Notes under the pieces: model-generated
What the model was told of the DNA's origin: nothing
The model's database searches: none
The model's input: only the letters and a program-made list of their open reading frames with translations
Shown: positions 17,378 through 26,591 of the stretch, one piece after another
Position numbering within the stretch: position 1 is the stretch's first letter
Layout: the number at the start of each line of letters is the position of its first letter
Source of the DNA: Lachnospiraceae bacterium UBA7202
GTDB lineage: Bacteria; Bacillota; Clostridia; Lachnospirales; Lachnospiraceae
Length of the DNA: 46,454 nt
Reading direction: 5' to 3'
Assembly (NCBI GenBank): GCA_002490705.1
Contig: DKUO01000040.1
Location: 1-46,454 of the forward strand
Made by a program: the position numbers and the translations under genes

Positions 17378-19942
17378 ATGAGCGTAGTACAAAAAATATT
17401 CGGAACACACAGCGAGCGGGAGATTAAGCGTATCAACGGGCTGGTGGATAAAATCGAGGGTCTGCGGCCTGAGATGATGGAACTGACGGACGAGCAGATG
17501 CGCGACAAGACGAAGCAGTTTAAAAAGAGACTCTCCGAAGGGGAAACGCTGGACGATCTTTTGCCGGAGGCCTATGCCCTTGTGCGGGAGGCGGCCAGAA
17601 GGGTTTTGCATACAGAGCATTACAGGGTACAGCTGATCGGCGGCATTGTGCTCCATCAGGGGCGTATCGCGGAGATGAGAACCGGTGAAGGAAAAACCCA
17701 GACCTGTCTTCTTCCAGCCTATCTGAATGCGCTGGAGGGCAAAGGTGTGCACGTGGTCACCGTCAATGATTATCTGGCTAAACGTGACGCGGAATGGATG
17801 GGACAGGTGCATGAATTCCTTGGACTCAAGGTGGGCTGTGTTCTGAACGATATGAAATCCGAGGAGCGCAGGGAGGCTTACAACTGCGATATCACCTATG
17901 TGACCAACAATGAATTGGGCTTTGATTATCTGCGCGACAACATGGTGATTTATAAAGAGCAGCTGGTGCTTCGGAGCTTGCACTATGCGATTATCGACGA
18001 GGTGGACTCTGTGCTGATCGACGAGGCCAGAACGCCCCTTATCATATCGGGCCAGAGCGGCAAGTCCACGAAGCTTTACGAGGCCTGCGATATCCTTGCC
18101 AGACAGCTTACCCGCGGTGAAGATATGGAGGATCTGTCCAAGATGGACGCCATCATGGGCGTGGAACGGGAAGAAACCGGGGACTTCATCGTGAACGAGA
18201 AGGACAAGGTGGTGAACCTGACGGCTCAGGGCGTTGCCAAGGTGGAGCGGTTCTTCCAGATTGAGAATCTGGCTGACCCGGAGAATTTGGAGATCCAGCA
18301 TAACATTATTCTGGCTCTGCGGGCGCACAACCTGATGTTCCGGGATCAGGATTATGTGGTGAAGGATGATCAGGTGCTGATTGTCGATGAGTTCACCGGA
18401 CGTATCATGCCGGGACGGCGCTACTCCGACGGATTGCATCAGGCGATTGAGGCGAAAGAGCATGTGAAGGTGAAGCGGGAGAGCAAGACCCTTGCCAATA
18501 TCACCTTCCAGAATTTCTTTAATAAATTTGACAAAAAGGCGGGTATGACCGGTACGGCTCTCACAGAGGAGAGGGAGTTTCGGGATATCTACGGCATGGA
18601 CGTGGTGGCCATTCCCACCAACAAGCCCGTGATCCGTGTGGATCATCAGGACGCGGTATATAAGACCAAGAAGGAAAAACTGAAAGCAATTTTACAGGCC
18701 GTGCAGGCGGCCCATGCCAAGGGACAGCCTGTGCTTGTGGGCACCATCAATATCGACGCGTCGGAGGAACTCTCCGCCCTCTTTAAGAAGAACGGTTTGG
18801 AGCATAAGGTGTTGAACGCCAAGTTTCATGAGCTGGAGGCGGAGATCGTGGCGGACGCCGGTATTCACGGTGCGGTGACGATTGCCACCAACATGGCCGG
18901 ACGTGGTACGGATATCAAGCTGGACGAGGAGGCGAGAGCGGCAGGAGGACTTTTGATCATCGGCACGGAACGTCACGAATCCAGGCGTATCGACAACCAG
19001 CTCCGCGGACGAAGCGGCCGTCAGGGCGACCCCGGCGAATCCAAGTTCTATATCGCGTTGGAGGACGATCTGATGCGGCTGTTCGGCTCTGACCGCATGA
19101 TCAGCATGTTTAACGCGCTGGGCATTCCCGAGGGACAGGAGATCGAGCACAGCGCATTGACGAAGGCCATCGAGACGGCCCAGAAGAAGATTGAGAACAA
19201 TAACTTCGGTATCAGAAAGAGCCTGCTCGAGTACGACCAGGTGATGAACGAGCAGAGGGAGATTATCTACGAGGAGAGACGCCGCGTTCTGGACGGCGAG
19301 AGCATGCGGGATGCCATCTACAAGATGATTACGGATATCACGGAAAACTGCGTGGATATCTGTATCGGCGACGATACGGATTTTGAGGACTGGGATTACA
19401 ATGAGTTAAATACGCTGCTGCTTCCCACCATTCCCTTAAAGCCCATAGACGCGGGCCGGGTTTTGAAGCCTAAGAAGAACAGCCTGAAACAGCAGTTGAA
19501 GGAAGAGGCTGTGAAGCTTTATGAGAGCAAGGAGGCGGAATTCCCGGAGCCGGAGGCAATCCGCGAGATCGAGCGCGTGATTCTCCTCAAGGTGATCGAC
19601 AGAAAGTGGATGGATCATATCGACGATATGGACCAGCTTCGTCAGGGCGCGGGCCTGCAGGCTTACGGCCAGAGAGATCCTTTGGTGGAATATAAGTTAA
19701 ACGGTTATGAAATGTTTGACGAAATGACGCAGAATATCAGGGAAGAAACCGTTCGCCTACTGTTCCATGTGCGTATCGAGCAGAAGGTGGAGAGAGAGCA
19801 GGTAGCCAAAGTGACAGGCACTAACAAGGACGATACCTTACAGAAGGGCCCCGTGAAGCGTATGGAGGCCAAGGTATATCCCAACGATCCCTGCCCTTGC
19901 GGAAGCGGGAAGAAGTATAAGCAGTGCTGTGGACGGAAATAA
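17378..19942 (+). CDS. secA: Preprotein translocase ATPase SecA
   Basis: Motor that drives unfolded proteins through SecYEG. The 854 residues include Walker A RTGEGKT (GEGKT at 103-107), the VNDYLAKRDAEWMG motif, IDEVDSVLIDEARTPLIISG (DEAD-like), the preprotein cross-linking domain, TNMAGRGTDI and RGRSGRQGDPG of NBD2, the helical scaffold with RKWMDHIDDMDQLR, and the C-terminal zinc SEC-C motif CPCGSGKKYKQCC. The start MSVVQKIFG matches family N termini, although the ribosome site is weak. It has its own promoter and terminator and so is monocistronic. Confidence 0.98.
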   Translation: MSVVQKIFGTHSEREIKRINGLVDKIEGLRPEMMELTDEQMRDKTKQFKKRLSEGETLDDLLPEAYALVREAARRVLHTEHYRVQLIGGIVLHQGRIAEMRTGEGKTQTCLLPAYLNALEGKGVHVVTVNDYLAKRDAEWMGQVHEFLGLKVGCVLNDMKSEERREAYNCDITYVTNNELGFDYLRDNMVIYKEQLVLRSLHYAIIDEVDSVLIDEARTPLIISGQSGKSTKLYEACDILARQLTRGEDMEDLSKMDAIMGVEREETGDFIVNEKDKVVNLTAQGVAKVERFFQIENLADPENLEIQHNIILALRAHNLMFRDQDYVVKDDQVLIVDEFTGRIMPGRRYSDGLHQAIEAKEHVKVKRESKTLANITFQNFFNKFDKKAGMTGTALTEEREFRDIYGMDVVAIPTNKPVIRVDHQDAVYKTKKEKLKAILQAVQAAHAKGQPVLVGTINIDASEELSALFKKNGLEHKVLNAKFHELEAEIVADAGIHGAVTIATNMAGRGTDIKLDEEARAAGGLLIIGTERHESRRIDNQLRGRSGRQGDPGESKFYIALEDDLMRLFGSDRMISMFNALGIPEGQEIEHSALTKAIETAQKKIENNNFGIRKSLLEYDQVMNEQREIIYEERRRVLDGESMRDAIYKMITDITENCVDICIGDDTDFEDWDYNELNTLLLPTIPLKPIDAGRVLKPKKNSLKQQLKEEAVKLYESKEAEFPEPEAIREIERVILLKVIDRKWMDHIDDMDQLRQGAGLQAYGQRDPLVEYKLNGYEMFDEMTQNIREETVRLLFHVRIEQKVEREQVAKVTGTNKDDTLQKGPVKRMEAKVYPNDPCPCGSGKKYKQCCGRK

Positions 19943-19955
19943 CGGATATAGAGTT

Positions 19956-19992
19956 ATGGGGGCAAGATGATTGCCCCCATTGTTGTGTTTTT
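19956..19992 (+). terminator. Intrinsic terminator after secA
   Basis: ATGGGGGCAA and TTGCCCCCAT form a perfect 10-bp stem with a 5-nt loop, followed by TGTTGTGTTTTT. Confidence 0.9.
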
Positions 19993-19995
19993 GGC

Positions 19996-20024
19996 TTGCA
20001 TGATTTGGTCTGATATGCTATCCT
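19996..20024 (+). promoter_or_regulatory. Possible promoter of the Rpn-family gene
   Basis: TTGCAT at 19996-20001, a 17-bp spacer and TATCCT at 20019-20024. This gives a leader of about 210 nt before the TTG start at 20239. Confidence 0.45.
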
Positions 20025-20057
20025 GAATACACTTGGAAAATCTAAAATTATTCTTTT

Positions 20058-20090
20058 GCCCGAAGGGCATCGAGAGGAGCGTCTCGCTCC
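20058..20090 (+). repeat. Pair of short perfect hairpins between secA and rpn
   Basis: GCCC/GGGC (20058-20068) and GGAGCG/CGCTCC with a TCT loop (20076-20090). The remaining bases from 19993 to 20238 hold no convincing gene; a 69-codon frame there has no support. The hairpins resemble intergenic palindromic repeats. Confidence 0.4.
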
Positions 20091-20238
20091 GGGATTCCGA
20101 GAAGAAAAGAGAGAAAATGAAGGGGAAGGCTTGGCGGTATTTTCTGCGCGGAGGCAATGATTCAGCGATTGGAGACGCTGTGTTCCATGAAACCGGCGCG
20201 GAGGCCGAATATGCTGCATCCCGGAAAAGGAGGATGAA

Positions 20239-21213
20239 TTGACAAAAGAAAATCGGACAAAGGGGGAGCAGCTTTTTTCAGGGAAACTGGAATACAGGCT
20301 GACCAATGACTTTATGTTTAAAGCGGTGCTACAGAGGAACGAAACAGCCCTGCGGGGGTTACTCTGCGCTTTGCTCGGCATGGAGCCGGAAATGATCAAG
20401 ACGGTGAGAATCATGAATCCCATAGAGATTGGGAAGGAACTTGGGGATAAATGGATGATACTCGACCTGAAGCTGGAGATGAATGACAACTGCATCATGG
20501 ATATAGAAATGCAGGTTCTTGACGAGGGGGACTGGCCCTTGAGATCCTTAGCTTATCTGAGCAGAAGCTTCGATCAACTGGGGAAGGGAGATACTTACAA
20601 AAAAATAAAAGAGACGATACATATCGGCATTTTGGATTTTACACCGGAAGGATTTCCGGAAAAACTGTATCTGGATTATTACTTTTATAATTTCGATACC
20701 GCACACAAATATAGTGACAAAATGTCAATTCGTGTGCTACAATTAAATCAGTTGGGAAGGAAAGAAGACGAGGCGGAAATGCCGGAGCTGTACCACTGGG
20801 CACAGCTTTTTAAAGCGGAAACATGGGAGGAAATGCGGATGTTGGCAGAAAAAAACGCGGCAATCAGGGAGTGCGTGGTTACCTATAAGGAGCTGAGCGA
20901 GGATGAGAAGGCTCAAATGTTGGCTGAGGCGAGAGAGGACTACTATCGGCGGCAGAAGGGTATGGAGTTGTATGCCGTGGAAAAAGGGCTGAAGAGAGGG
21001 CTGGAACAAGGCTTTCAGCAAGGAATAGAACAGGGGTTGCAGCAGGGAATAGAGCAGGGATTACAACAGGGGACCCAACAGACGATTGTTTCTATGGTAG
21101 AACATGCCATGCAAAATCTTTCGTTGACGCTTGAGCAGGCGTGCGAGGGACTCGGTGTGACGGTGGAGGCGTATCAGTCTGCGAAGAACGGGCAGGAATT
21201 TGTTGATATGTGA
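20239..21213 (+). CDS. Rpn family PD-(D/E)XK nuclease (putative transposase)
   Basis: Member of the Rpn/PDDEXK_2 group, DNA endonucleases associated with recombination and often phage defence or variation. The N-terminal domain has RLTNDFMFKAVLQ, then the catalytic region with LDLKLEMND and MDIEMQV (Asp, Glu-x-Gln), a variant of the D-ExK core that this family uses. Residues 255-290 hold repeats of the form GLEQGFQQG/IEQGLQQG, typical of the family's C-terminal linker, followed by a 35-residue tail. The start is TTG at 20239: AGGAGG stands 5 nt before it, and no ATG lies in frame nearby. No insertion-sequence ends or target duplication are visible, so the gene is called a nuclease and not a complete element. 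Confidence 0.88.
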   Translation: MTKENRTKGEQLFSGKLEYRLTNDFMFKAVLQRNETALRGLLCALLGMEPEMIKTVRIMNPIEIGKELGDKWMILDLKLEMNDNCIMDIEMQVLDEGDWPLRSLAYLSRSFDQLGKGDTYKKIKETIHIGILDFTPEGFPEKLYLDYYFYNFDTAHKYSDKMSIRVLQLNQLGRKEDEAEMPELYHWAQLFKAETWEEMRMLAEKNAAIRECVVTYKELSEDEKAQMLAEAREDYYRRQKGMELYAVEKGLKRGLEQGFQQGIEQGLQQGIEQGLQQGTQQTIVSMVEHAMQNLSLTLEQACEGLGVTVEAYQSAKNGQEFVDM

Positions 21214-21231
21214 TTGCGATTAACGTATAAT
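21203..21231 (+). promoter_or_regulatory. Sigma-A promoter of the BspA-like surface protein
   Basis: TTGATA at 21203-21208, a 17-bp spacer and TATAAT at 21226-21231. It overlaps the last codons of the Rpn gene and gives a leader of about 45 nt. Confidence 0.75.
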
Positions 21232-21283
21232 GGAAAAATGAGAGCAGTCATGTCTTTTGTGTGATTGGGAGAGGAAAAAGAAA

Positions 21284-24200
21284 ATGAGTGGGAGAAACAG
21301 GATGAGAAAGAGAAGAAACCGGATATGCAGAAGAGTAGCGGTGGCGCTGACCGTGGCTTTGCTGGTGGGACAGAGCCAGGCTTTGGTATTGGCCGAAGAG
21401 GATGCGGGTGATGCGCCGCAGACAGAGATTTCTTCGGAGGAGACCGAAACGGATCAGCAGGGAGACGGGCAGGACAAGTGTATCTGCGTGACGAAGTGTG
21501 CAGAAGATGCTGTGAATACGGACTGTCCCGTGTGCGCGGCGGATTATGGGGCCTGCGCCGGAAAAGCGGACGATGAGGGAAACGACGATCCGGGAAATAG
21601 TAATACGGGAGACAACGACACGGAGAATGATGATACGAAAAACAATGGCACGGAGAATGACGGGCAGGACAATATCGACGGCAACCCGGGAGAAAATACA
21701 AATGAACCGGAACGATGCGTCTGCGAGACAGCCTGCACGGAAGATGCCGTGAACGCGGACTGCCCTGTGTGTGCGGCGGATTATGTGAATTGCGCCAAAA
21801 ATGCGGGGGGGGGGTAAAACCTTCCGTGGAAACGGCTGTGCCGGCGGCTTTAGCGGCGGCGGTATCAGAGGATGAGGGGATTGTCGCATTGGCGGATGAG
21901 GGCGTGGAGACATATGCGGTTGGGGATGAACTTCGTGTCACAGGCAGCGTGTATACCTATGAGGTTCTGGATGACGACAGTAAAGAAGTGGTAATCTCAA
22001 TTGCAACTTCAAATAAGAACGACTTAAAGGAATTGAACGTTCCTTCTACGGTGACAGATGACAATGGTGATGTGTGGAGTATTAAAGAAGTGGGAGGGTT
22101 TCGTGACTGTAATAATCTGGAAAGCGTAATAATATCCGAAGGCGTTACGACGATACGTGATGGCTGTTTTATAAATTGTGACATATTAAAAAGTATCAGC
22201 ATGCCAAGCACGCTTACAAGCATAGGCCGGGTGGCTTTTGCGGAATGTTTTGCATTGAAGGAAGTTGAGATTCCGGAGGGCGTCAGCGAAATCCGCGCGG
22301 AGACTTTTGAATTCTGCGACAAACTGGAGACAGTCAGATTGCCCGGCGGTCTGACAAGTATAGGGGAAAAGGCGTTTCATGGTGATGAGAATTTGGCGAC
22401 CATAGACATTCCGGAAAGCGTTACAAGTATAGGACAACAGGCCTTTTCCTTATGCAAAAAACTAAGTTATGTTAACCTAAAAAATGTGACGCAAATAGGG
22501 GCAGAAGCGTTCGGTTCATGCGACAAGTTGAATGGAATCAGCCTTCCCGATCGACTTGTGAGCATGGGGGAGCACGCTTTTTCTAGTTGCAGAGGATGGA
22601 CGCGTGATGCGAATGGCAATGAAAACATAGTGATTCCAAGGACTCTGGATAAGATAAGCGCCAATACATTTGGGGGATGTCAGGGGTTTACAATGGTGAC
22701 AATTCCGGACAGCGTCGCAATCATAGAAAAGAATGCTTTTGCCTCCTGTGTTTATTTGGACACTTTAAATATTACCGTAAGCGATATATCGAAAGCGATA
22801 CCGGTAGAGGATTCGTCTGCTTTTCAATTCGGCCCCTCCCCGCGCCAGCTTGTGTTCTGGAATGCGGATGGTACAAAAAGGCTAACGGGCGACGACTGGA
22901 AGAATGCAAGAGATACTTATCTAAGCAATAATGACGGAGATACCACTGATAACCTCTGGTATGGGTGGCTTCTTGAGGAGCCGCCTGAGGCAGAAGATAC
23001 CCACAAAGTAACCATAACCGTCCAAAAGGACGATAGCCCATGGACAGACCACAACCGCACCTTCGCCCTGACAAAGGACAGCACCACCTTTGTGACTGAT
23101 TTGGATGCGGTAGAGGCGGGAACTTATACGGTTTATGATGTTACAGGAGTAGCGGCTGGTGATTTTGCAACAAAGGGCATGAACACAGGCGTTACCGTGA
23201 CGGTAGCGGACACAGATGCTTCCGCTATCGTGGAATACTACACCGTCGCCTTCTGTTATCTTGACGACGACGGCAACGAACAGACCTACGGAGACAGTAC
23301 GGACTGGAACCCCCAGATGGTTTTAAAGACAGTCGGGCGTGTGGCCGAGCCTGCCACCAACCCGACAAAAGCGGACCATGCCTTCGATAAATGGGTAACG
23401 GCACCAAATGGGGAAACGGCGTTTGCCTTTGGAACGACGGAGATTACCGCACCAGACACAAAGATTTACGCCAAGTGGATGGAAAATACGGTGACTACCT
23501 ATCACACAGTTACCTTTTATGACGGGACAACGCCCTATGGGGCGGACACGCCCCAGAAGCCCCAGAGTGTTGCCGACGGCCAGACGGCGGACAGGCCGGA
23601 AGACCCCGAAAAGGCAGGCTGGGAATTTACCGGATGGAAGACGGCGGACGGCGGCAGTACAGCCTATGATTTTGGTACGCCCGTGACCGGTGACATAGGC
23701 ATCTATGCAAGCTGGGTGAAAAAGACAGTGACTGACTCTTTGCGTATCAAGGCTACCGCCACAGAGGGAGGAACCATTGCCCCTGAAGGGGAGATTATTG
23801 TTTCAAAAGGCGGGGAGCGGACCTTTACCATCACACCTGATGAGGGGTATCGGATCAAGTCTGTGACTGTGGACGATGGAGATGTGACCGCAGATCTGAA
23901 AGAAACCCGGGCGAGGGCACAGACAGGAGCCAGATACTATACGTTTACGAATATCGTAAAAGACCACACCATCCACGCGGAGTTTGAGCGGGACGGCGGG
24001 GAAAACCCGAACCCCAACCCTACTCCGGGCGGTGACGGCGGAAACGGCGGTGGAGGTACAGGAGATAACTCCAATCCGGGCGATGGGGGTGGACACTCCG
24101 GTGGCGGAGGCAATTCTAACTTTGATGGCGGAAACAACGGCGGTAGTAACACAAACCCTGACGGTGGAAACGGCGCGGGAAATACTGTGGATTTCTCTAA

Positions 24201-24618
24201 TGGAGAAAACACAGGAAACACACAGGCAACGTCTGGGACAGAGACATCCTCTGCACAAGCTGGAAGCAATGCGGCAGGCGTGACCACAGCGGGCGCATCC
24301 GGGCAGACAGCCGGCGGAAACGGAACAGCGGCAGGCGGTAAAGAACCCAAGACCGGTGACGCTTCTCATATGGAGGTTTATGCCACATTGGCTATGATTG
24401 CGGGACTGACTTATCTGCTTCTCTATATTATGGAAGAAAGCCGCGGCATGAGCGAGCGGGAGAAGGAAGCGTTTGTGGCGGCTTTTATCCGGTGGGGAAA
24501 GAAGGGCGGCGCATTCAGGAAGTGCTGTGCAATGGCGGCGATCTTTGGCCTGCTTATGTATTACCATGCGATCGGGAAGCGTGGGCAAAGAAACGATATG
24601 ATCTTTAAAGTATCATAA
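21284..24618 (+). CDS. BspA-type LRR surface protein, out of frame at a G10 tract
   Basis: A surface protein that would have 1111 aa if read through. Part one (21284-21817) has a signal peptide (basic start, then VALTVALLVGQSQALVLA), an acidic Thr/Asn-rich linker, and two copies of a cysteine motif, CICVTKC..DCPVC at residue 66 and CVCETAC..DCPVC at residue 145. It stops just after ten G at 21805-21814. The rest continues one frame over: BspA-type LRR_5 repeats (about 22060-22760, with SIGxxAF units), bacterial repeat modules ending in YAKWM and YASWV (23220-23720), a Gly/Asn-rich wall-spanning linker, EPKTGD, a membrane helix, and a charged tail with a second helix. One more G, or two fewer, joins the halves. 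The second part has no start of its own. AGGA precedes ATG 21284. Either a phase-OFF state, slippage, or a base-call error. Confidence 0.85.
21805..21814 (+). repeat. Poly-G (G10) contingency-type tract
   Basis: Ten consecutive G inside the coding region of the surface protein, at the exact point where the open frame switches. Lengths of 8 or 11 G would give a continuous protein; 10 gives a stop at 21815. Confidence 0.9.
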
Positions 24619-24638
24619 TTGCTGGAGAATAGGGAAAA

Positions 24639-24667
24639 TTGACTTTTTTTGATCTTTGCGGTATCAT
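24639..24667 (+). promoter_or_regulatory. Sigma-A promoter of the XRE/ImmA operon
   Basis: TTGACT at 24639-24644, a 17-bp spacer and TATCAT at 24662-24667. Confidence 0.65.
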
Positions 24668-24684
24668 TGTTCCCGCGAGGACAT

Positions 24685-24698
24685 ATACTATGTAGTAT
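24685..24698 (+). promoter_or_regulatory. Palindromic operator before the XRE regulator
   Basis: ATACTA-TG-TAGTAT is a perfect 6+6 palindrome located 17 bp past the -10 and 18 bp before the ATG. Position and symmetry suit autorepression by the XRE protein it precedes. Confidence 0.5.
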
Positions 24699-24715
24699 CG
24701 GCGGAGGAATAGGAA

Positions 24716-25069
24716 ATGAAGCATTTGTCATTGCAGAGGTTATCTGATTTGATAAAACAGAGACGAAATGAAAAAAATATTACGCAGGAACAGCTTTGTG
24801 AAAAAACGGGAATAAACCGAAATATGATCGGGAGAATTGAGCGGATGACTTATGTTCCGACAATTCCACAGTTAGAAAAACTGGCGGATGTATTATCATT
24901 TGACATTGAAGAATTGTTTGTGGATCATAATAAACCGGGAGTATATACGGCTTTTCGGGGAGGACACATGACATTAGAGGAACGCAGGGGGACGGAACAC
25001 CTGATGAATATGATGGTTGCGGCAAAACAGCAGATTATGTTAAGAAAGGCTTTGCACCATGAAGCATGA
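24716..25069 (+). CDS. XRE-family HTH regulator (117 aa)
   Basis: A Cro/C1-type DNA-binding protein. Residues about 8-65 form the HTH: LIKQRRNEKNITQEQLCEKTG, INRNMIGRIERM and PTIPQLEKLADVL. The C-terminal part (70-117) is short, without a peptidase domain. GGAGG precedes the ATG. The last 11 bp overlap the ImmA-like gene, so both are translated together, as in phage and toxin-antitoxin modules that split the HTH and ImmA parts into two proteins. It likely represses its own promoter through the palindrome at 24685. The base composition is more AT-rich than that of prfB or secA, consistent with mobility. Confidence 0.9.
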   Translation: MKHLSLQRLSDLIKQRRNEKNITQEQLCEKTGINRNMIGRIERMTYVPTIPQLEKLADVLSFDIEELFVDHNKPGVYTAFRGGHMTLEERRGTEHLMNMMVAAKQQIMLRKALHHEA

Positions 25070-25940
25070 GGCTGTATTGACAGAGGAACAGATTGCTGAA
25101 ATCAAAAAACTGGCAAACAATACAAGAAAAGAGTTTGGTGTATTTGGGGATGTTCCCATTGCAAAAGACATTTTTATGCTGTTAGAGAAAAAGGGTATTG
25201 TGCTTTGCCAATATCCGTTTCAGACAGAAGAAAAATCACACATGGATGCAAACATTACATGGTTTGAAACGGAGTATGGCTCTCTTACATTTATTGGACT
25301 GAACACTTCTTTGTATTATGATGAACAGATTTTTGCTTTAGCGCATGAGCTTTATCATTTTATTACGAAAACCGGAAAAGCATATGAGGCGGATGAGGAA
25401 AATGAGGACAGGACGACAGAGAAAATGGCAGATCGTTTTGCTGCGGAATTACTGCTTCCGGATGAGGTGCTTCGTTTAAGAGTGATCTCCCAGTTCAAAA
25501 CATCTGATTTATCAGGGGTAACGGAATTGCCGTTGCTGCGTTTCATTGCCAGGCTTCATGAGGAATGGTGGCTTCCGTATCGTTCCATTGTGTTCCGTAT
25601 TTGGGAAGAGGGATATATCGGGAGAGCTATGGTTGATTATCTTTTTCATATAGATGCCAGAGATCCTGATAGCATATACAGTAAGATTTTTTCAAGTATG
25701 GCGCAGGATTGTTACAGAATATTAAATGAGAAAACCGAATGTATAGAGATATCCAGCCATATTTTGGAGATATTTATCCAAAATTATGAAGATGGCTATA
25801 TAACAGATGATGATTTTGTGAAATTACTTGGTTTGTTTGGCAAATCGCCGGAGAATTTTGGATTTGAACTTTGTGTGAATGAAGAAGATGTGGAGGAATT
25901 GAGGGAACTTTTTGAGGACGGTGATGCCAATGAGGATTGA
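25059..25940 (+). CDS. ImmA/IrrE family metallopeptidase (293 aa)
   Basis: Zinc peptidase of the type that cleaves or relieves a partner XRE repressor. Motif HELYH (His96, Glu97, His100) lies in FALAHELYHFIT and is followed by the glutamate-rich helix EKMADRFAAELLLP that gives the third ligand. The C-terminal 120 residues form an acidic extension (DADNED-like end, EDVEELRELFEDGD). It begins inside the XRE gene and ends 17 bp inside the next gene, so all three are coupled. Together with the PIN-like gene after it the layout matches XRE-ImmA plus PIN toxin modules, in which this protein belongs to the antitoxin side. Confidence 0.9.
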   Translation: MKHEAVLTEEQIAEIKKLANNTRKEFGVFGDVPIAKDIFMLLEKKGIVLCQYPFQTEEKSHMDANITWFETEYGSLTFIGLNTSLYYDEQIFALAHELYHFITKTGKAYEADEENEDRTTEKMADRFAAELLLPDEVLRLRVISQFKTSDLSGVTELPLLRFIARLHEEWWLPYRSIVFRIWEEGYIGRAMVDYLFHIDARDPDSIYSKIFSSMAQDCYRILNEKTECIEISSHILEIFIQNYEDGYITDDDFVKLLGLFGKSPENFGFELCVNEEDVEELRELFEDGDANED

Positions 25941-26431
25941 TTTAAGTGAAAAAAATCCTGCGTTGGTGAGCCTGTTTGAAAATCCCGGTCAGACGATATT
26001 TTTAGATGCGAATTTCCTTATTCCGCCGGATCGGACAAGATTAGGTGCAAAACCTATTTCCTTTCGAAAGTATTGTGAAATTTGGCTTGATCCTGTATTT
26101 GATTCCTTTTCGGATTTGGCGGTGCATGAGTCAGTATATGGTGAACTTGTTGCGGAACATGTGAAAAGTTATGCAGATGCAAAATGTCAGGAGTTACCGC
26201 CGAAGCTGACGGTATATTCGTAAAGCAGATGAGTTAAGTACAGGATTGCAGACCATAAGGCTGCTTGAAATGTTTGATGTGATATTCTATCTATACAGGA
26301 CAGGAAAATACGATAATAAGGGATTACGGCTGCTTTATAAATATCAATATTATCTAACCGGGAGAGAAAAATTACAGAATCCTGAGTGGGGAGAGTTTAT
26401 TCGGAAAATGAATCTGCTGTATTCGGAATAG
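25924..26431 (+). pseudogene. PIN-domain (DUF4411-like) toxin gene with internal deletion
   Basis: The first piece (25924-26223) starts with GAGG upstream and reads into a PIN fold: IFLDANFLI with the first acidic residue, and VHESVYGELV with the next. It stops at TAA 26221. The second piece continues in another frame from about 26225 (KADELSTGLQTIRLLEMFD, then LLYKYQYYLTGREKLQNPEWGEFI), which matches the C-terminal end expected for the family. The middle, which should hold the remaining acidic residues, is missing; from the usual length of about 160-170 aa plus, I infer a loss of roughly 150-200 bp with a frame change. The toxin is probably inactive. The antitoxin-like genes remain intact. 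Confidence 0.65.
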
Positions 26432-26479
26432 TCTCAGAAGATATAATGTCCTTGGGAGTACGCCATTCATAAAAATCTG

Positions 26480-26509
26480 TTGATAAGCCGGGGCATAATA
26501 CCGTATAAT
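26480..26509 (+). promoter_or_regulatory. Sigma-A promoter of prfB
   Basis: TTGATA at 26480-26485, an 18-bp spacer and TATAAT at 26504-26509, about 80 bp before the GTG start. Confidence 0.7.
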
Positions 26510-26591
26510 AAATTTAGAAGATACTTTTTGGGTAAGGAACAAACGATTTTAATAGATCGTATCATGAATAAAAGAAAGTAGGTGACGTTAA

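Noticed and set aside
20033..20242. 69-codon frame overlapping the Rpn start
   Set aside because: No ribosome site, spans the hairpin elements, and the peptide resembles no protein.
21715..21830. Independent start for the LRR half at ATG 21715
   Set aside because: The peptide from there is the out-of-frame reading of the cysteine module and lacks a ribosome site or signal peptide.
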